Positions 29,435 to 39,800 of a stretch of 64,000 nucleotides of DNA are shown here, piece after piece (position 1 is the stretch's first letter; each line of letters begins with the position of its first letter). The notes beneath the pieces were generated by a model. That model made no database searches. It saw only the letters and a program-made list of their open reading frames with translations, and had not been told where the DNA came from. The stretch comes from Pseudomonadota bacterium (GTDB lineage: Bacteria > Pseudomonadota > Gammaproteobacteria > Burkholderiales > Rhodocyclaceae). A program made the translations under genes and the position numbers. The stretch is from NCBI GenBank assembly GCA_018241665.1, contig JAFEDK010000008.1:62001-126000 (forward strand). Direction: 5' to 3'.

Positions 29435-29960
29435 GTGGGCGCGCCCCGGCCTGCTCCTCGCAGTGGCCGTGCTCGCAGGCTGCAGCCAGACGCCGCAACG
29501 CCCAACGGATTCATCGTCCCCGTACTCGCGCCCCTCGTCCCCGGCAGCCCGTAACTGGATCACCCTTGCGCAGCAGGCCGACGCCCAGGAGGTCGTGCTC
29601 TACGCCCTCGGGCTGCTCGACACCGGCTACCGCTTCGGCGGCAAGAACCCCTCCGCCGGCCTGGACTGTAGCGGAATGGTCAGCTACATCGTCGAACAGG
29701 TCAGCGGACGGAAACTGCCTTACAACGCAGCCGGCATCGCCGAGCGTACCCGCCCCATCTCATCGGGAGCGATCCAGCCCGGCGACCTCGTGTTCTTCAA
29801 CACCCTCGGTCGCGCCTATTCCCACATGGGGATCTATCTCGGCGACGGCAAGTTCATCCATGCCCCGAGCAGCAAGGGCAAGGTCCGGGTCGACCGTCTC
29901 GACAGCCGCTACTTCGCTGAACGCTTTGAAGGCGCCCGGACCTTGATGCCGGAGGGCTGA
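29403..29960 (+). CDS. NlpC/P60 family lipoprotein (cell-wall peptidase)
   Basis: 185 residues. A lipoprotein signal ends in the lipobox LAGC with C27, after [11 protein letters not shown]. The C40 peptidase domain carries the catalytic triad C89 ([10 protein letters not shown]), H141 (YSHMGIYLG) and H153 ([10 protein letters not shown]). The expected activity is cleavage of peptidoglycan stem peptides (gamma-D-Glu-diaminopimelate type) in the periplasm. The start lies inside dtd; the first in-frame ATG that gives an intact signal peptide was chosen. It converges with hemB, the stops being 20 bp apart. Confidence 0.88.
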   Translation: MARLPFASPPEWARPGLLLAVAVLAGCSQTPQRPTDSSSPYSRPSSPAARNWITLAQQADAQEVVLYALGLLDTGYRFGGKNPSAGLDCSGMVSYIVEQVSGRKLPYNAAGIAERTRPISSGAIQPGDLVFFNTLGRAYSHMGIYLGDGKFIHAPSSKGKVRVDRLDSRYFAERFEGARTLMPEG

Positions 29961-29979
29961 CGCCTTCCGGCCCTGGCGC

Positions 29980-31005
<1,026 letters not shown>

Positions 31006-31106
31006 TTACATCTAGAAACGAAATGCCGCAGGAACTTTCTCCACCGGCCTCTACACTAATTAACAGATGGTGCTGAACCGTCTCCCGCTATACCTCCCTG
31101 AGCGGG

Positions 31107-31131
31107 TGCCTTGAGCAAGCAAGGCATTTTT
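31107..31131 (+). terminator. Intrinsic terminator, first of tandem pair
   Basis: TGCCTTG stem, AGCAAG loop, CAAGGCA, then TTTTT. Confidence 0.7.
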
Positions 31132-31133
31132 CG

Positions 31134-31166
31134 ACCCCCGGCGCTCCCCTTGCCGGGGGTTTTTTA
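31134..31166 (+). terminator. Intrinsic terminator, second of tandem pair
   Basis: Nine-bp stem ACCCCCGGC / GCCGGGGGT with a nine-base loop and a run of seven T. Confidence 0.8.
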
Positions 31167-31332
31167 TTCCAACGCCATCAGGCGCGCCATGCAGCGCATC
31201 CGGACGAAAGGAATTCTAAGCCCAAGCCCCCGGGCTGACATCTCATCGGACGAACATCGCCCTACCTCGTAGCCCACAGTGTGGTGTTTTGAAAACAAAC
31301 ACAGCGACCAGCCATCGAAAGAATCGAAGGGC

Positions 31333-31361
31333 TGGCAATGGCGCTGCACTGCCTTTACAAT
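31333..31361 (+). promoter_or_regulatory. Candidate promoter of tRNA-Leu
   Basis: TGGCAA (31333-31338), 17 bp, TACAAT (31356-31361). Transcription would start about 6 bp before the mature tRNA. The -10 element is good and the -35 weak. Confidence 0.45.
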
Positions 31362-31373
31362 GCGAGCCCTTCA

Positions 31374-31454
31374 GCGGACGTGGCGGAATTGGTAGACGCA
31401 CCAGATTTAGGTTCTGGCGCCCTTGGCGTGAGAGTTCGAGTCTCTCCGTCCGCA
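31374..31454 (+). tRNA. tRNA-Leu (anticodon UAG)
   Basis: The acceptor stem GCGGACG pairs with CGTCCGC; discriminator A follows. The D arm contains the GGTAGACGC segment, the anticodon stem CCAGA/TCTGG holds the loop TTTAGGT with anticodon TAG, a long class-II variable arm follows, and the T arm reads GAGTTCGAGTCTC. The CCA end is not encoded. It decodes CUN leucine codons. Confidence 0.95.
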
Positions 31455-31625
31455 CATCAAACGTAAACGAGCCTGGCAGCGGCCCCTGCCTTGGGCCGCG
31501 GCGCTCAGCGAACAGGGCGTTCATCCGCCGGTTTGCATGGCGTGTCACCTCTGGACTGGAGATTTGTCGATACACGCCCATGGGCATGGCGCATCGCCGC
31601 ACACCAAGCTAGAATGCCGCCCTCG

Positions 31626-31700
31626 CTCTCCGTAGTTCAATGGATAGAACGGGCGCCTCCTAAGCGCCAGATACAGGTTCGATTCCTGTCGGGGGGACCA
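31626..31700 (+). tRNA. tRNA-Arg (anticodon CCU)
   Basis: Acceptor strand CTCTCCG pairs with CGGGGGG using two G-U pairs. D stem GTTC/GAAC, anticodon stem GGCGC/GCGCC around the loop CTCCTAA (anticodon CCT), T arm ACAGG-TTCGATT-CCTGT, discriminator A and an encoded CCA. It decodes the rare codon AGG. A TAGAAT -10-like box lies at 31610-31615. Confidence 0.95.
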
Positions 31701-31748
31701 GACAACTGGTTCAGGCAGTATCAAGCAGCATCAGAAACACACGAAAAG

Positions 31749-31770
31749 GCCCGCGGTTGCGGGCTTTTTT
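31749..31770 (+). terminator. Terminator after tRNA-Arg
   Basis: GCCCGC / GCGGGC stem with a GGTT loop and six T, preceded by an A run. It lies 48 bp downstream of the tRNA. The rest of 31771-31911 shows nothing recognisable. Confidence 0.88.
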
Positions 31771-31911
31771 GTTTTCGGGGCGTAGCTGCTGTGCCGGAAG
31801 CGCCACCCAATCGGACACCGAGTGAGGACCTTCATCCCAGGAACTTGCTGGAGATACCCCCAGGTATCTTTGCCCCTCGCTGACACTGCAGCCTGCAACG
31901 CCCCGCGGCCG

Positions 31912-32682
31912 TCAGTTCCGCGCGTAGGAGAGGTGAAATTCCTCGATCCCGTCAAAATGCCGCAACTCGGCAGACAGGGCAGCAACCGACACGGCCACCC
32001 CCTTGTTGAGAGCAACCGCCACATAGCGCCACTCTTCACAGTCGTTGGAGCGATGAATCTGGATTGAACCTCTTGCCACCTCATAGCCACGGGCCCGGGC
32101 TATCGACGACAGCACGGCCTCATTCGGATGGAAGCCTGCCCGAAAACGCAGCACGATGGCCACGGCAGGACGGGAAGGCAGCCACTGCTCCAGCCGCGAG
32201 GCCCACATCATCAACGCAGCGGAAAGCAGCGTCAGCAGGATTGCCGCCGAATAGAAACCGATGCCCACCAACACGCCGATTGCCGACGACGACCAGATCG
32301 ACGCCGCGGTGGTCAGGCCGCTGATGTTGAGGCCTTCCTTCATGATCACGCCGGCCCCCAAAAAGCCGACGCCTGACACGATGCCCTGGATGACCCGCGT
32401 GGGGTCGGGTGGCGCATGTCCGATCAACTCCACCAGGGCACTCCCGCCGTACCACGATCCTGGATAGCCGACGATCACCGTGAGCGCACAGGACGCCATG
32501 CAAACCAGCCCGTAAGTCCGCATCCCTGCAGCCCGGCCATGGTAGCTGCGCTCGTAACCCACCAGCAGGCCGAGCAACAGCGCCCCGAGCAGGTTGGCGA
32601 AAACGATGAGATTGACCACAATCTCTTTCGCCGACCAATAATGGGAAAAAAGCTCGGCCACGGTCGGTGACGCGGCGCTCAT
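31912..32682 (-). CDS. mgtC: MgtC/SapB family membrane protein
   Basis: 256 residues from [20 protein letters not shown]. Four to five N-terminal membrane helices carry the MgtC signatures [30 protein letters not shown]-like (residues about 30-60) and [19 protein letters not shown], with [18 protein letters not shown] soluble C-terminal domain of about 75 residues follows, as in MgtC proteins that affect magnesium homeostasis and F-type ATPase. Its ATG overlaps the ribA stop (ATGA). The longer open frame reads back into ribA and is not used. Pairing with ribA is unusual, and no Mg2+ riboswitch is visible. Confidence 0.88.
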   Translation of the reverse strand: MSAASPTVAELFSHYWSAKEIVVNLIVFANLLGALLLGLLVGYERSYHGRAAGMRTYGLVCMASCALTVIVGYPGSWYGGSALVELIGHAPPDPTRVIQGIVSGVGFLGAGVIMKEGLNISGLTTAASIWSSSAIGVLVGIGFYSAAILLTLLSAALMMWASRLEQWLPSRPAVAIVLRFRAGFHPNEAVLSSIARARGYEVARGSIQIHRSNDCEEWRYVAVALNKGVAVSVAALSAELRHFDGIEEFHLSYARN

Positions 32683-33293
32683 GCCCGCTCGGACGTGAGC
32701 AGATGCCCCAGCTTGCGGCGCTTGGTGGACAGATAGCGCTGGTTCCAGCAGGTATTGCCGACTTCCAGCGGAACACGCTCGACAACCTCGATGCCGACAT
32801 CGGTCAGCGCGGCGACCTTGCGCGGATTGTTCGTCATCAGGCGCAGGGCACCGACCCCCAGATGCGCCAGCATCGGCTTGCACAACTCGTAGCTGCGCAT
32901 GTCGGCCGGAAACCCGAGGGCAGTGTTGGCCTCAACGGTATCCGCGCCACCATCCTGCAGTTGGTAAGCACGAATCTTGTTGATCAGGCCGATGCCACGG
33001 CCTTCCTGGCGGAGGTACATGAGCACGCCCCTGCCCGCCTTGGCGATCCGCCGCAGCGCTTCTTCAAGCTGGGCGCCGCAATCGCAGCGCTGGCTGAACA
33101 GCGCGTCGCCGGTCAGGCATTCCGAATGGACGCGGGCCAGCACCGGCTCGCCGTTGGCAATGTCGCCCAGAGTCAGGGCAACGTGCTCCTTGTCGGTTCG
33201 TTCATCGACAAAGCCGTGGAGTTGGAACTTGGCCCACTGCGTGGGTAATTCGCAGGAGCCGACATACGACAGTTGGGGGGCTATTTCACTCAT
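32679..33293 (-). CDS. ribA: GTP cyclohydrolase II
   Basis: 204 residues from [20 protein letters not shown]. The zinc ligands are C59, C70 and C72 ([18 protein letters not shown]); [22 protein letters not shown] and the C-terminal [10 protein letters not shown] are family hallmarks. It is the first step of riboflavin synthesis: GTP to the diaminopyrimidine product, formate and pyrophosphate. It is monofunctional, with no RibB domain. The frame is open 40 codons further upstream, but those do not match the family. No FMN riboswitch could be identified upstream. It is coupled to mgtC by a four-base overlap. Confidence 0.95.
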   Translation of the reverse strand: MSEIAPQLSYVGSCELPTQWAKFQLHGFVDERTDKEHVALTLGDIANGEPVLARVHSECLTGDALFSQRCDCGAQLEEALRRIAKAGRGVLMYLRQEGRGIGLINKIRAYQLQDGGADTVEANTALGFPADMRSYELCKPMLAHLGVGALRLMTNNPRKVAALTDVGIEVVERVPLEVGNTCWNQRYLSTKRRKLGHLLTSERA

Positions 33294-33594
33294 TCTGGGA
33301 CTGATCTTGAAACACAAAGGTTGAATCGGCGTGCCGATACCTGCACTGTAACCCCACTCGACGATTTGAAACAGAAGTGTGACGGCAAACCACTTTTGCC
33401 GGACGCACAACAATGATTAGCAAATCCGGCCGTGCGGCGCGCCAAACATTACAAAAAAGTAATCCCGGAGACAGCTTCCCGTCGGCGTTGCCTAGTCACA
33501 ATGGGTCATCCTTTTCCAGTGAATACCGCTTGTCCAGCCTACTGGCTCCTTCGCCAGCCAGTCTGCGAAAGCCTTGACCCAGGAACGACATTTC
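33294..33594. other. Divergent ribA / copper-operon intergenic region
   Basis: 301 bp without a credible ORF. It should hold promoters for ribA (leftward) and the copper operon (rightward). The clearest element is ATTAC-N6-GTAAT at 33448-33463; otherwise only weak hexamers are visible, and no riboswitch fold is recognised. Confidence 0.6.
33448..33463. promoter_or_regulatory. Inverted repeat ATTAC-N6-GTAAT upstream of the copper operon
   Basis: Five-bp perfect arms around six A residues, about 130 bp before the CusF-like gene. Spacing of this kind resembles binding sites of heavy-metal OmpR-type regulators (CusR/CopR class). No such regulator is encoded in the window, so the link is inference. 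Confidence 0.4.
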
Positions 33595-33939
33595 ATGAAG
33601 ACCATGCTCTCGATGACTCTGGCAGCCCTTGTCGCAGCAACGACCATGCCGGCGCTCGCCGCCAATGAAAAGCCTCAAACGGCCGATGCGCACCATCACG
33701 GTGGACACGCCATGGCCCCGGCGACGCTGACTGAAGGCCTTGTGAAGAAAGTGGACAAGACAGCCGGACGCGTGACCCTGTCCCACGGCCCGCTGCCGAA
33801 CGGCATGCCGGCGATGACGATGATGTTCCGCGTGAAGGATCCAGCCTGGCTCGACCAGTTCAAGGCCGGCGACCAGATCCTCTTCGCGGCGGATCAGGTG
33901 AACGGCGCGATGACCGTCGTAGAGTTCAAGCGCAAGTGA
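33595..33939 (+). CDS. Periplasmic copper-binding CusF-like protein
   Basis: 114 residues. A signal peptide (MKTMLSMTLAALVAATTMPALA) is followed by a His-rich linker with HHHGGH, then a CusF-type OB fold: TEGLVKKVDKTAGRVTLSHG and MPAMTMMFRVKD. CusF chaperones Cu(I)/Ag(I) to the CusCBA pump using His, Trp and two Met. Here H64, M74 and M76 align with them, but the tryptophan position is M71 (NGMPAMTM), and the loop from H64 is one residue shorter. AGGAAC precedes the ATG. It is the first gene of the efflux operon. Confidence 0.87.
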   Translation: MKTMLSMTLAALVAATTMPALAANEKPQTADAHHHGGHAMAPATLTEGLVKKVDKTAGRVTLSHGPLPNGMPAMTMMFRVKDPAWLDQFKAGDQILFAADQVNGAMTVVEFKRK

Positions 33940-34010
33940 GCGTGCGGTCCGGCATCGCCTGATTGCGAGGCGCGCCGGGGCTAGCCCCTAGGATGTTCCG
34001 GGAGCAAACA

Positions 34011-35288
34011 ATGAGAACGCGAATGCCATGTCGCGCCAAGCGGCTTCTTGCCGTGCTGTTATGTGCCATCGGTGTGAGTGCCCAGGCACAGGAGGCGCTG
34101 ATCGGCGCCGACGTGGAGTCCTTGCTCGCCTACGCCCGCGAGCGCAATCCGGACTACGCGGCGATGCGCCACGAAGCCGACGCTGCGGCCGAACGCGTCA
34201 TTCCAGCTGGCGCCCTACCCGACCCGAAGCTGCGCACAGAGCTACGCGACATCACCCGCATGGGCGATCAGAATCCGGCCCTGCTGCCGGCCCAAGTCGG
34301 CAGCACGCGCTACCTGGTGATGCAGGACGTGCCGTGGCTGGGCAAGCGGGATCTCAAGCGCGAGATCGCCGAGCTTGACGCCCGCGGCGCCAGCGGACGG
34401 GCCAGCGGCACCTGGGCCGAGCTCTCGGCCCGCATCAAGACCGCCTACTCCCAGCTCCAGTACGTCTCCCGCAATCAACAGCTGACCCGCGAGATCCTCG
34501 ACCTGATGGTGCGCCTCGAGAAGATCGCCCAGGTGCGTTACGCCGGCGGTCTGGCCGCCCAGCAGGACGTGATCCGCGCCCAGGTCGAGCAGACCGGCAT
34601 GAAGAGCGAACTGATCGCGCTGCAGAACGAACACCGGCAGCTGCAGGCTCGGCTCAATGCACTGCTGGCCCGCCCCAGCGCAGCGCCACTGGCTTCGCCC
34701 CAACGCCTGCGCTCGTTGCCGGCCACCGCAAGGCTCGATCCGGCGACGCTCGAAGAACGCGTGCGCGTCCGCAACCCGCAGATCTTCGCCGACGAAGCGC
34801 GCATCCGCTCTGCCGAAAAGAACCGCGAACTCACCTACAAGAACCGTTACCCGGACTTCACGCTGGGCGTCTCGCCTATTCAGTACCAGGGCGCCGTGCG
34901 GGAATGGGAGCTGATGGTCGAGCTGAACCTGCCGCTGCAGCAAGGCACCCGCCGCGCTCAGGAGAGGGAGTCGGAGGCCATGCTGTCCGCCGCCCGGGCC
35001 CGCCGCGACGCGACCGCCAATCAGGTGCTCGGCGAGCTCGCGGAGAACCTGTCAGGCCTCGAATCGGCCCGCCAGACCGAGACACTGACTACCACCAGCC
35101 TGTTGCCGCAAGCGGAGCTCAGCTTCAAGGCCGCCCTCGCCGGCTACGAGAACGGCAAGGTGGATTTCGCCACATTGCTCGACGCCCAGCGACAGATCAA
35201 GCAGGCCCGCCAGAGCAGCATCAAGGCCCAGGCCGAAGCACAGATGCGCCTTGCAGAAATCGAACGCATTCTCGGAGAAGACCTATGA
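34011..35288 (+). CDS. TolC-family outer-membrane efflux channel (CusC/CzcC-like)
   Basis: 425 residues with a signal peptide (RLLAVLLCAIGVSAQA). It has no lipobox cysteine after the signal, so it is not a lipoprotein like E. coli CusC. Two OEP repeats are seen: a first with ESLLAYARERNPDYAAMRHE and LRTELRDITRMGD, a second around LEERVRVRNPQIFADEARIR. Long alpha-helical coiled-coil stretches match the channel barrel. GGGAGCAAACA precedes the ATG; the frame opens further upstream at a TTG. Its stop overlaps the cusB start (ATGA). It exports metal from the periplasm across the outer membrane together with CusB and CusA. Confidence 0.87.
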   Translation: MRTRMPCRAKRLLAVLLCAIGVSAQAQEALIGADVESLLAYARERNPDYAAMRHEADAAAERVIPAGALPDPKLRTELRDITRMGDQNPALLPAQVGSTRYLVMQDVPWLGKRDLKREIAELDARGASGRASGTWAELSARIKTAYSQLQYVSRNQQLTREILDLMVRLEKIAQVRYAGGLAAQQDVIRAQVEQTGMKSELIALQNEHRQLQARLNALLARPSAAPLASPQRLRSLPATARLDPATLEERVRVRNPQIFADEARIRSAEKNRELTYKNRYPDFTLGVSPIQYQGAVREWELMVELNLPLQQGTRRAQERESEAMLSAARARRDATANQVLGELAENLSGLESARQTETLTTTSLLPQAELSFKAALAGYENGKVDFATLLDAQRQIKQARQSSIKAQAEAQMRLAEIERILGEDL

Positions 35289-36865
35289 AAGCAGGCGCAG
35301 GCATTGCCGTCGGCCTCGCCGTCGCCCTCGCTGCCGGCGGCGGCTACTGGCTCGGGCAACGCCCCTCGGCCGGCACTCAGCAGGCCAGCAGCCCGGTCGC
35401 AACGGTGCCGACGGACGGCGCGAAGAAGGAACGCAAGCTGCTGTATTACCGCAACCCGATGGGTCTGCCGGATACGTCGCCGACACCCAAGAAGGACCCG
35501 ATGGGGATGGACTACATCCCGGTCTACGAAGGCGAAGCGGACAACGAGCCGGCCGCAGCCGGGACGTTAAAGATCAGCACCGACAAGGTCCAGAAGCTCG
35601 GCGTGCGCACCGAAGCCGCCGAACTGCGCAGCCTCGACCGCACGGTGCGTGCTACAGGCCGGGTGGAAATCGACGAGCGGCGCAGCTTCGCGATCGCGCC
35701 GAAGTTCGAAGGCTACGTCGAGCGCCTGCACGTGAATGTCACCGGCCAGCCTGTCGCTAAGGGCCAACCCTTGTTCGAGGTCTATAGCCCGGAGCTGGTG
35801 TCCGCCCAGCGGGAGTACGCCATCGCCGCCCAGGGCGTCGAAGCGCTCAAGGACGCCGGCAGCGAGGCGCAGAGCGGCATGAGGCAGCTTGCCGAATCGA
35901 GCCTGCTGCGCCTGCGTAACTGGGACATCTCGGAAGAACAGATCCGTGCCCTCGCCAAGTCGGGCGCCACCAAGCGCACGCTCACCTTCCGCTCGCCGGT
36001 GGCCGGCATCGTCACCGAGAAGAAGGCCCTGCAAGGCATGCGCTTCATGCCGGGCGAAGCCCTGTATCAGGTCGTCGACCTGTCGTCCGTATGGGTGGTC
36101 GCCGACGTGTTCGAGCAGGACATCGGGCTGATCCGCAGCGGCAGCCCGGCCAAGGTACGCATCAACGCCTATCCGGACAGCGTCTTCGAGGGCAAGGTGA
36201 GCTATGTCTATCCAACCCTCAACGCCGAGACGCGGACCGTGCCCGTCCGTGTGGAGCTGGCCAATCCCGGCCTGCTGCTGAAGCCCGCGATGTTTGCGCA
36301 GCTGGAGCTGCCGGTCGGCGGCCGGCAGCAGGTCGTGACCGTGCCGAACTCGGCAGTCATCGACAGCGGCACGCGCCAGATCGTCCTCGTCGCCCACGGC
36401 GAAGGCCGTTTCGAGCCGCGAGACGTGAGGCTGGGCAACCGCAGTGAAAACCACATCGAGGTACTGCAAGGCATCAAAGCCGGCGAGCAGGTCGTCGTTG
36501 CCGCCAATTTCCTGATCGACGCGGAGAGCAACCTGAAGGCTGCGCTGGACGGCTTCGGCCATGCCGACCACGGCGCCAAGCCTGCTGCTGCCCCCGCCTC
36601 CGTCGGCCATCGCACGGAAGGCACGGTGGAGGGTCTCGACCCCAAGGAGAACACCGTCACCCTCAGTCATGATCCGGTGCCCAGCCTCAAGTGGCCGGCG
36701 ATGACCATGGACTTCAAGCTGGCCAATCCGGCCCTGCAGCAAACCCTCAAGCCCGGTGCTCGGATCAGCTTCGAGTTCGTCGAACGCCAGCCGGGGGAAT
36801 GGGTTATCACGGCGGTCAAGCCGGTTGGTACCGCACCCCCAGCCAAGGTCCACGCCGGACACTGA
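35285..36865 (+). CDS. cusB: CusB-type membrane fusion protein with C-terminal CusF domain
   Basis: 526 residues. An N-terminal membrane anchor (about 3-25) leads to a heavy-metal-binding segment (LLYYRNPMGLPDTSP, KKDPMGMDYIPVYEGE; residues about 48-80). The HlyD-type barrel-sandwich, alpha hairpin and beta barrel follow (VEIDERRSFAIAPKFEGYVE; TFRSPVAGIVTEKKALQGM). Residues about 438-520 form a second CusF-like domain with H462, W470, M473 and M475 (LSHDPVPSLKWPAMTMDF), matching the classic CusF metal site including the tryptophan. CusB links the inner and outer membrane parts and hands metal to CusA. Overlapping starts and stops tie it to the channel gene. Confidence 0.92.
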   Translation: MKAGAGIAVGLAVALAAGGGYWLGQRPSAGTQQASSPVATVPTDGAKKERKLLYYRNPMGLPDTSPTPKKDPMGMDYIPVYEGEADNEPAAAGTLKISTDKVQKLGVRTEAAELRSLDRTVRATGRVEIDERRSFAIAPKFEGYVERLHVNVTGQPVAKGQPLFEVYSPELVSAQREYAIAAQGVEALKDAGSEAQSGMRQLAESSLLRLRNWDISEEQIRALAKSGATKRTLTFRSPVAGIVTEKKALQGMRFMPGEALYQVVDLSSVWVVADVFEQDIGLIRSGSPAKVRINAYPDSVFEGKVSYVYPTLNAETRTVPVRVELANPGLLLKPAMFAQLELPVGGRQQVVTVPNSAVIDSGTRQIVLVAHGEGRFEPRDVRLGNRSENHIEVLQGIKAGEQVVVAANFLIDAESNLKAALDGFGHADHGAKPAAAPASVGHRTEGTVEGLDPKENTVTLSHDPVPSLKWPAMTMDFKLANPALQQTLKPGARISFEFVERQPGEWVITAVKPVGTAPPAKVHAGH

Positions 36866-36878
36866 CAGGACGCTCCCC

Positions 36879-39800
36879 ATGCTCGCCAAGCTCATCGACT
36901 GGTCGGGGCGCAATCGCTTCCTGATCCTGCTCGCCACGCTGTTCATCGTCCTCGCCGGCGTCTTCGCGGTGCTGCGCACGCCCATCGACGCCCTGCCTGA
37001 CCTCTCCGACGTACAGGTCATCGTCTACACCGAATACCCCGGCCAGGCGCCGCAGGTGGTCGAGGACCAGGTCACCTACCCGCTCACCACGGCCATGCTG
37101 TCGGTGCCCAAATCGAAGGTTGTACGCGGCTTCTCCTTCTTCGGCGCCTCCTTCGTCTATGTGATCTTCGAGGACGGCACCGACATCTACTGGGCCCGCT
37201 CGCGGGTCCTCGAGTACCTCAACTTCGCTGCCGGGCGCATGCCCAAGGGCCCGGGGGGAACAACCATTCAGCCGCAGATCGGGCCGGACGCCACCGGCGT
37301 CGGCTGGGTCTATCAATACGCGCTGATCGCCAAGGAGAAGACCCTCGCCGAACTGCGCACGATCCAGGACTGGTATCTGCGCTACCAGCTGGCCAAGGCC
37401 CACGGCGTTGCCGAGGTGGCCTCCATCGGCGGTTTCGTGCAGACCTACCAAGTCACCGTCGATCCGGTGAAGCTGCGCGCCTACGGCATTCCGCTGATGA
37501 AGGTGGCCCAGGTGATCCGCGACTCCAACCGGGACGTGGGCGGTCGCGTGGTGGAAATGGCCGAGACCGAGTACATGGTGCGCGGCAAGGGCTACCTGCG
37601 CGGCAAGGACGACATCGGCGCGCTGGTCGTCAAGGCCGAGGGAGGCACGCCAGTGCTGGTCCGCGACATCGCCCGCGTCGAACTCGCCCCGGACGAACGC
37701 CGCGGCCTCACCGAGCTGAACGGCGACGGCGAAGTGGTAGCCGGCATCGCGATGGCCCGCTACGGCCAGAACGCGCTGGAGGTCATCCACAACCTGAAGG
37801 ACAAGATCGCCGAGATTGGCCCCGGCCTGCCGGAAGGCGTGTCGGTACAGACCGTATACGACCGCTCCGAGCTGATCCACCGGGCCATCGAGACCCTCAA
37901 GAGCACGCTGATCGAGGAATCGCTCATCGTGGCGCTGGTGTGCGTGGTCTTCCTGCTCCACGTGCGCAGTGCCCTGGTAGCGATCCTGATGCTGCCGGTG
38001 GGCGTGCTGATGGCCTTCATCGCTATGCGCCTGCTGGGCATGAACTCGAACCTGATGAGCCTCGGCGGCATCGCCATTGCGATCGGCGCGATGATCGATG
38101 CCGCCATCGTGATGATCGAAAACGCCCACAAGCACCTGGAGCGTCTGCCGGAAGGGCACACCGCCGCCGAACGTTTCGAGGCCATGCTGGCTGCCTGCAA
38201 GGAGGTCGGCCCGGCGTTGTTCTTCTCGCTACTGATCATCACCGTCTCCTTCCTGCCGGTGTTCACGCTGGAAGGCCAGGAAGGCCGCCTGTTCTCGCCG
38301 CTGGCCTATACCAAGACCTTCTCGATGGCGGCTGCAGCACTGCTGTCGGTGACGCTCGTGCCGGTACTGATGCTGCTGTTCATCCGCGGCAAGATCATGC
38401 CGGAGGCGAAGAACCCGGTGAACCGGACGCTGATCTGGCTGTACCGACCGATCATCGCCGCCGTGATGCGCTGGAAGAAGCTGACCATCGCGCTGGCCGT
38501 GCTCACCCTTGTCGTGTCGGTCTATCCGGCGTCCCGCCTGGGCTCGGAGTTCATGCCTACGCTGAATGAGGGCACCCTCCTCTACATGCCCACGTCCCTG
38601 CCCGGCATGTCGATGACCAAGGCCGCCGAGTTGATGCAGACCCAGGACAAGATCATCAAGAGCTTCCCCGAAGTCGAGTCGGTGTTCGGCAAGGCTGGCC
38701 GCGCCAACACCGCCACCGACCCGGCGCCGCCGGAGATGTTCGAGACCGTAATCAACCTCAAGCCCCAATCCGAATGGCGGCCAGGCATGACCACCGACAC
38801 GCTGATCGCCGAACTCGACAAGGCCCTGCAGTTTCCGGGCGTTGCCAACGCATGGACGATGCCGATCAAAGCCCGTACCGACATGCTGTCCACCGGCATC
38901 CGCACGCCGATCGGCATCAAGGTCTTCGGCAAGGACCTGGACGAGATGGAGACGCTCGCCAAGCAGATCGAAGCTGTCGTGAAGACCGTGCCCGGCACCA
39001 CGAGCGCCTTTGCCGAGCGCATCACTGGTGGCTTCTACCTGGACATCGAACCGGACCGGGAACAACTGGCTCGCTACGGCCTCGCCGTCGGTGACCTGCA
39101 GGACGTCATCGCCAGTGCGCTTGGTGGCGAGATGGTCACCACCACCGTCGAGGGCCGCGAGCGCTTTGGCGTGACGGTACGCTACCCCCGCGAGCTCCGC
39201 TCCGATCCCCAGCAGATCGCCAGCCAGGTTTTGGTGCCCACGATGGGCGGCGCGATGGTGCCGCTGGGCCAAGTTGCCCGCGTCGGCATCGCCAAGGGGA
39301 CGCCGGGCATCCGCACCGAGAATGCGCTGCTGTCCGCCTACATCTATGTGGACATCCGTGACCGGGACATCGGCGGTTATGTGGCCGACGCGAAGAAGGC
39401 CGTCGCCGACCAGGTCAAGTTTCCGCCAGGCTACTACGTGAGCTGGAGTGGCCAGTTTGAGTACATGGAGCGGGCCATCGAGAAGATGAAGATCGTCATC
39501 CCGATCACGTTGCTGACCATCTTCGTGCTGCTCTATCTCAACTTCCGGCGCATCACCGAAACCCTGATCGTCATGCTGTCGGTGCCCTTTGCACTGGTCG
39601 GCGGCGTATGGCTGATGTGGCTGCTCGGCTACAACCTGTCCGTCGCGGTGGCGGTCGGCTTCATCGCGCTGGCCGGCGTGGCGGCGGAGACCGGCGTGGT
39701 GATGCTGATCTACCTGGACCATGCGTGGGAGGCCGTGAAGGCCAAATGCCGCGCGGAAGGCCGGACGCCCCATGTCGGCGACCTGTACGAAGCGGTGATG

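Larger units (their letters stand above)
31060..31166 (+). ncRNA. Candidate small RNA with two terminator hairpins
   Basis: The 383 bp between hemB and tRNA-Leu hold no credible ORF. On the plus strand three hairpins stand in a row: CCCGCT/AGCGGG (31084-31106), then TGCCTTG/CAAGGCA with five T (31107-31131), then ACCCCCGGC/GCCGGGGGT with seven T (31134-31166). No protein gene on this strand precedes them within 1 kb (the last ends at 29960), so they probably terminate a short RNA that starts in the intergenic region, near TACACT at 31052-31057. I see no convincing -35 element. This is inference from structure. Confidence 0.4.

Noticed and set aside
31374-31911. Integration site at the tRNA genes
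   Set aside because: No integrase, no direct repeat of a tRNA 3' end and no composition shift nearby.
33294-33420. FMN riboswitch upstream of ribA
   Set aside because: The conserved RFN sequence blocks are not present in the leader.
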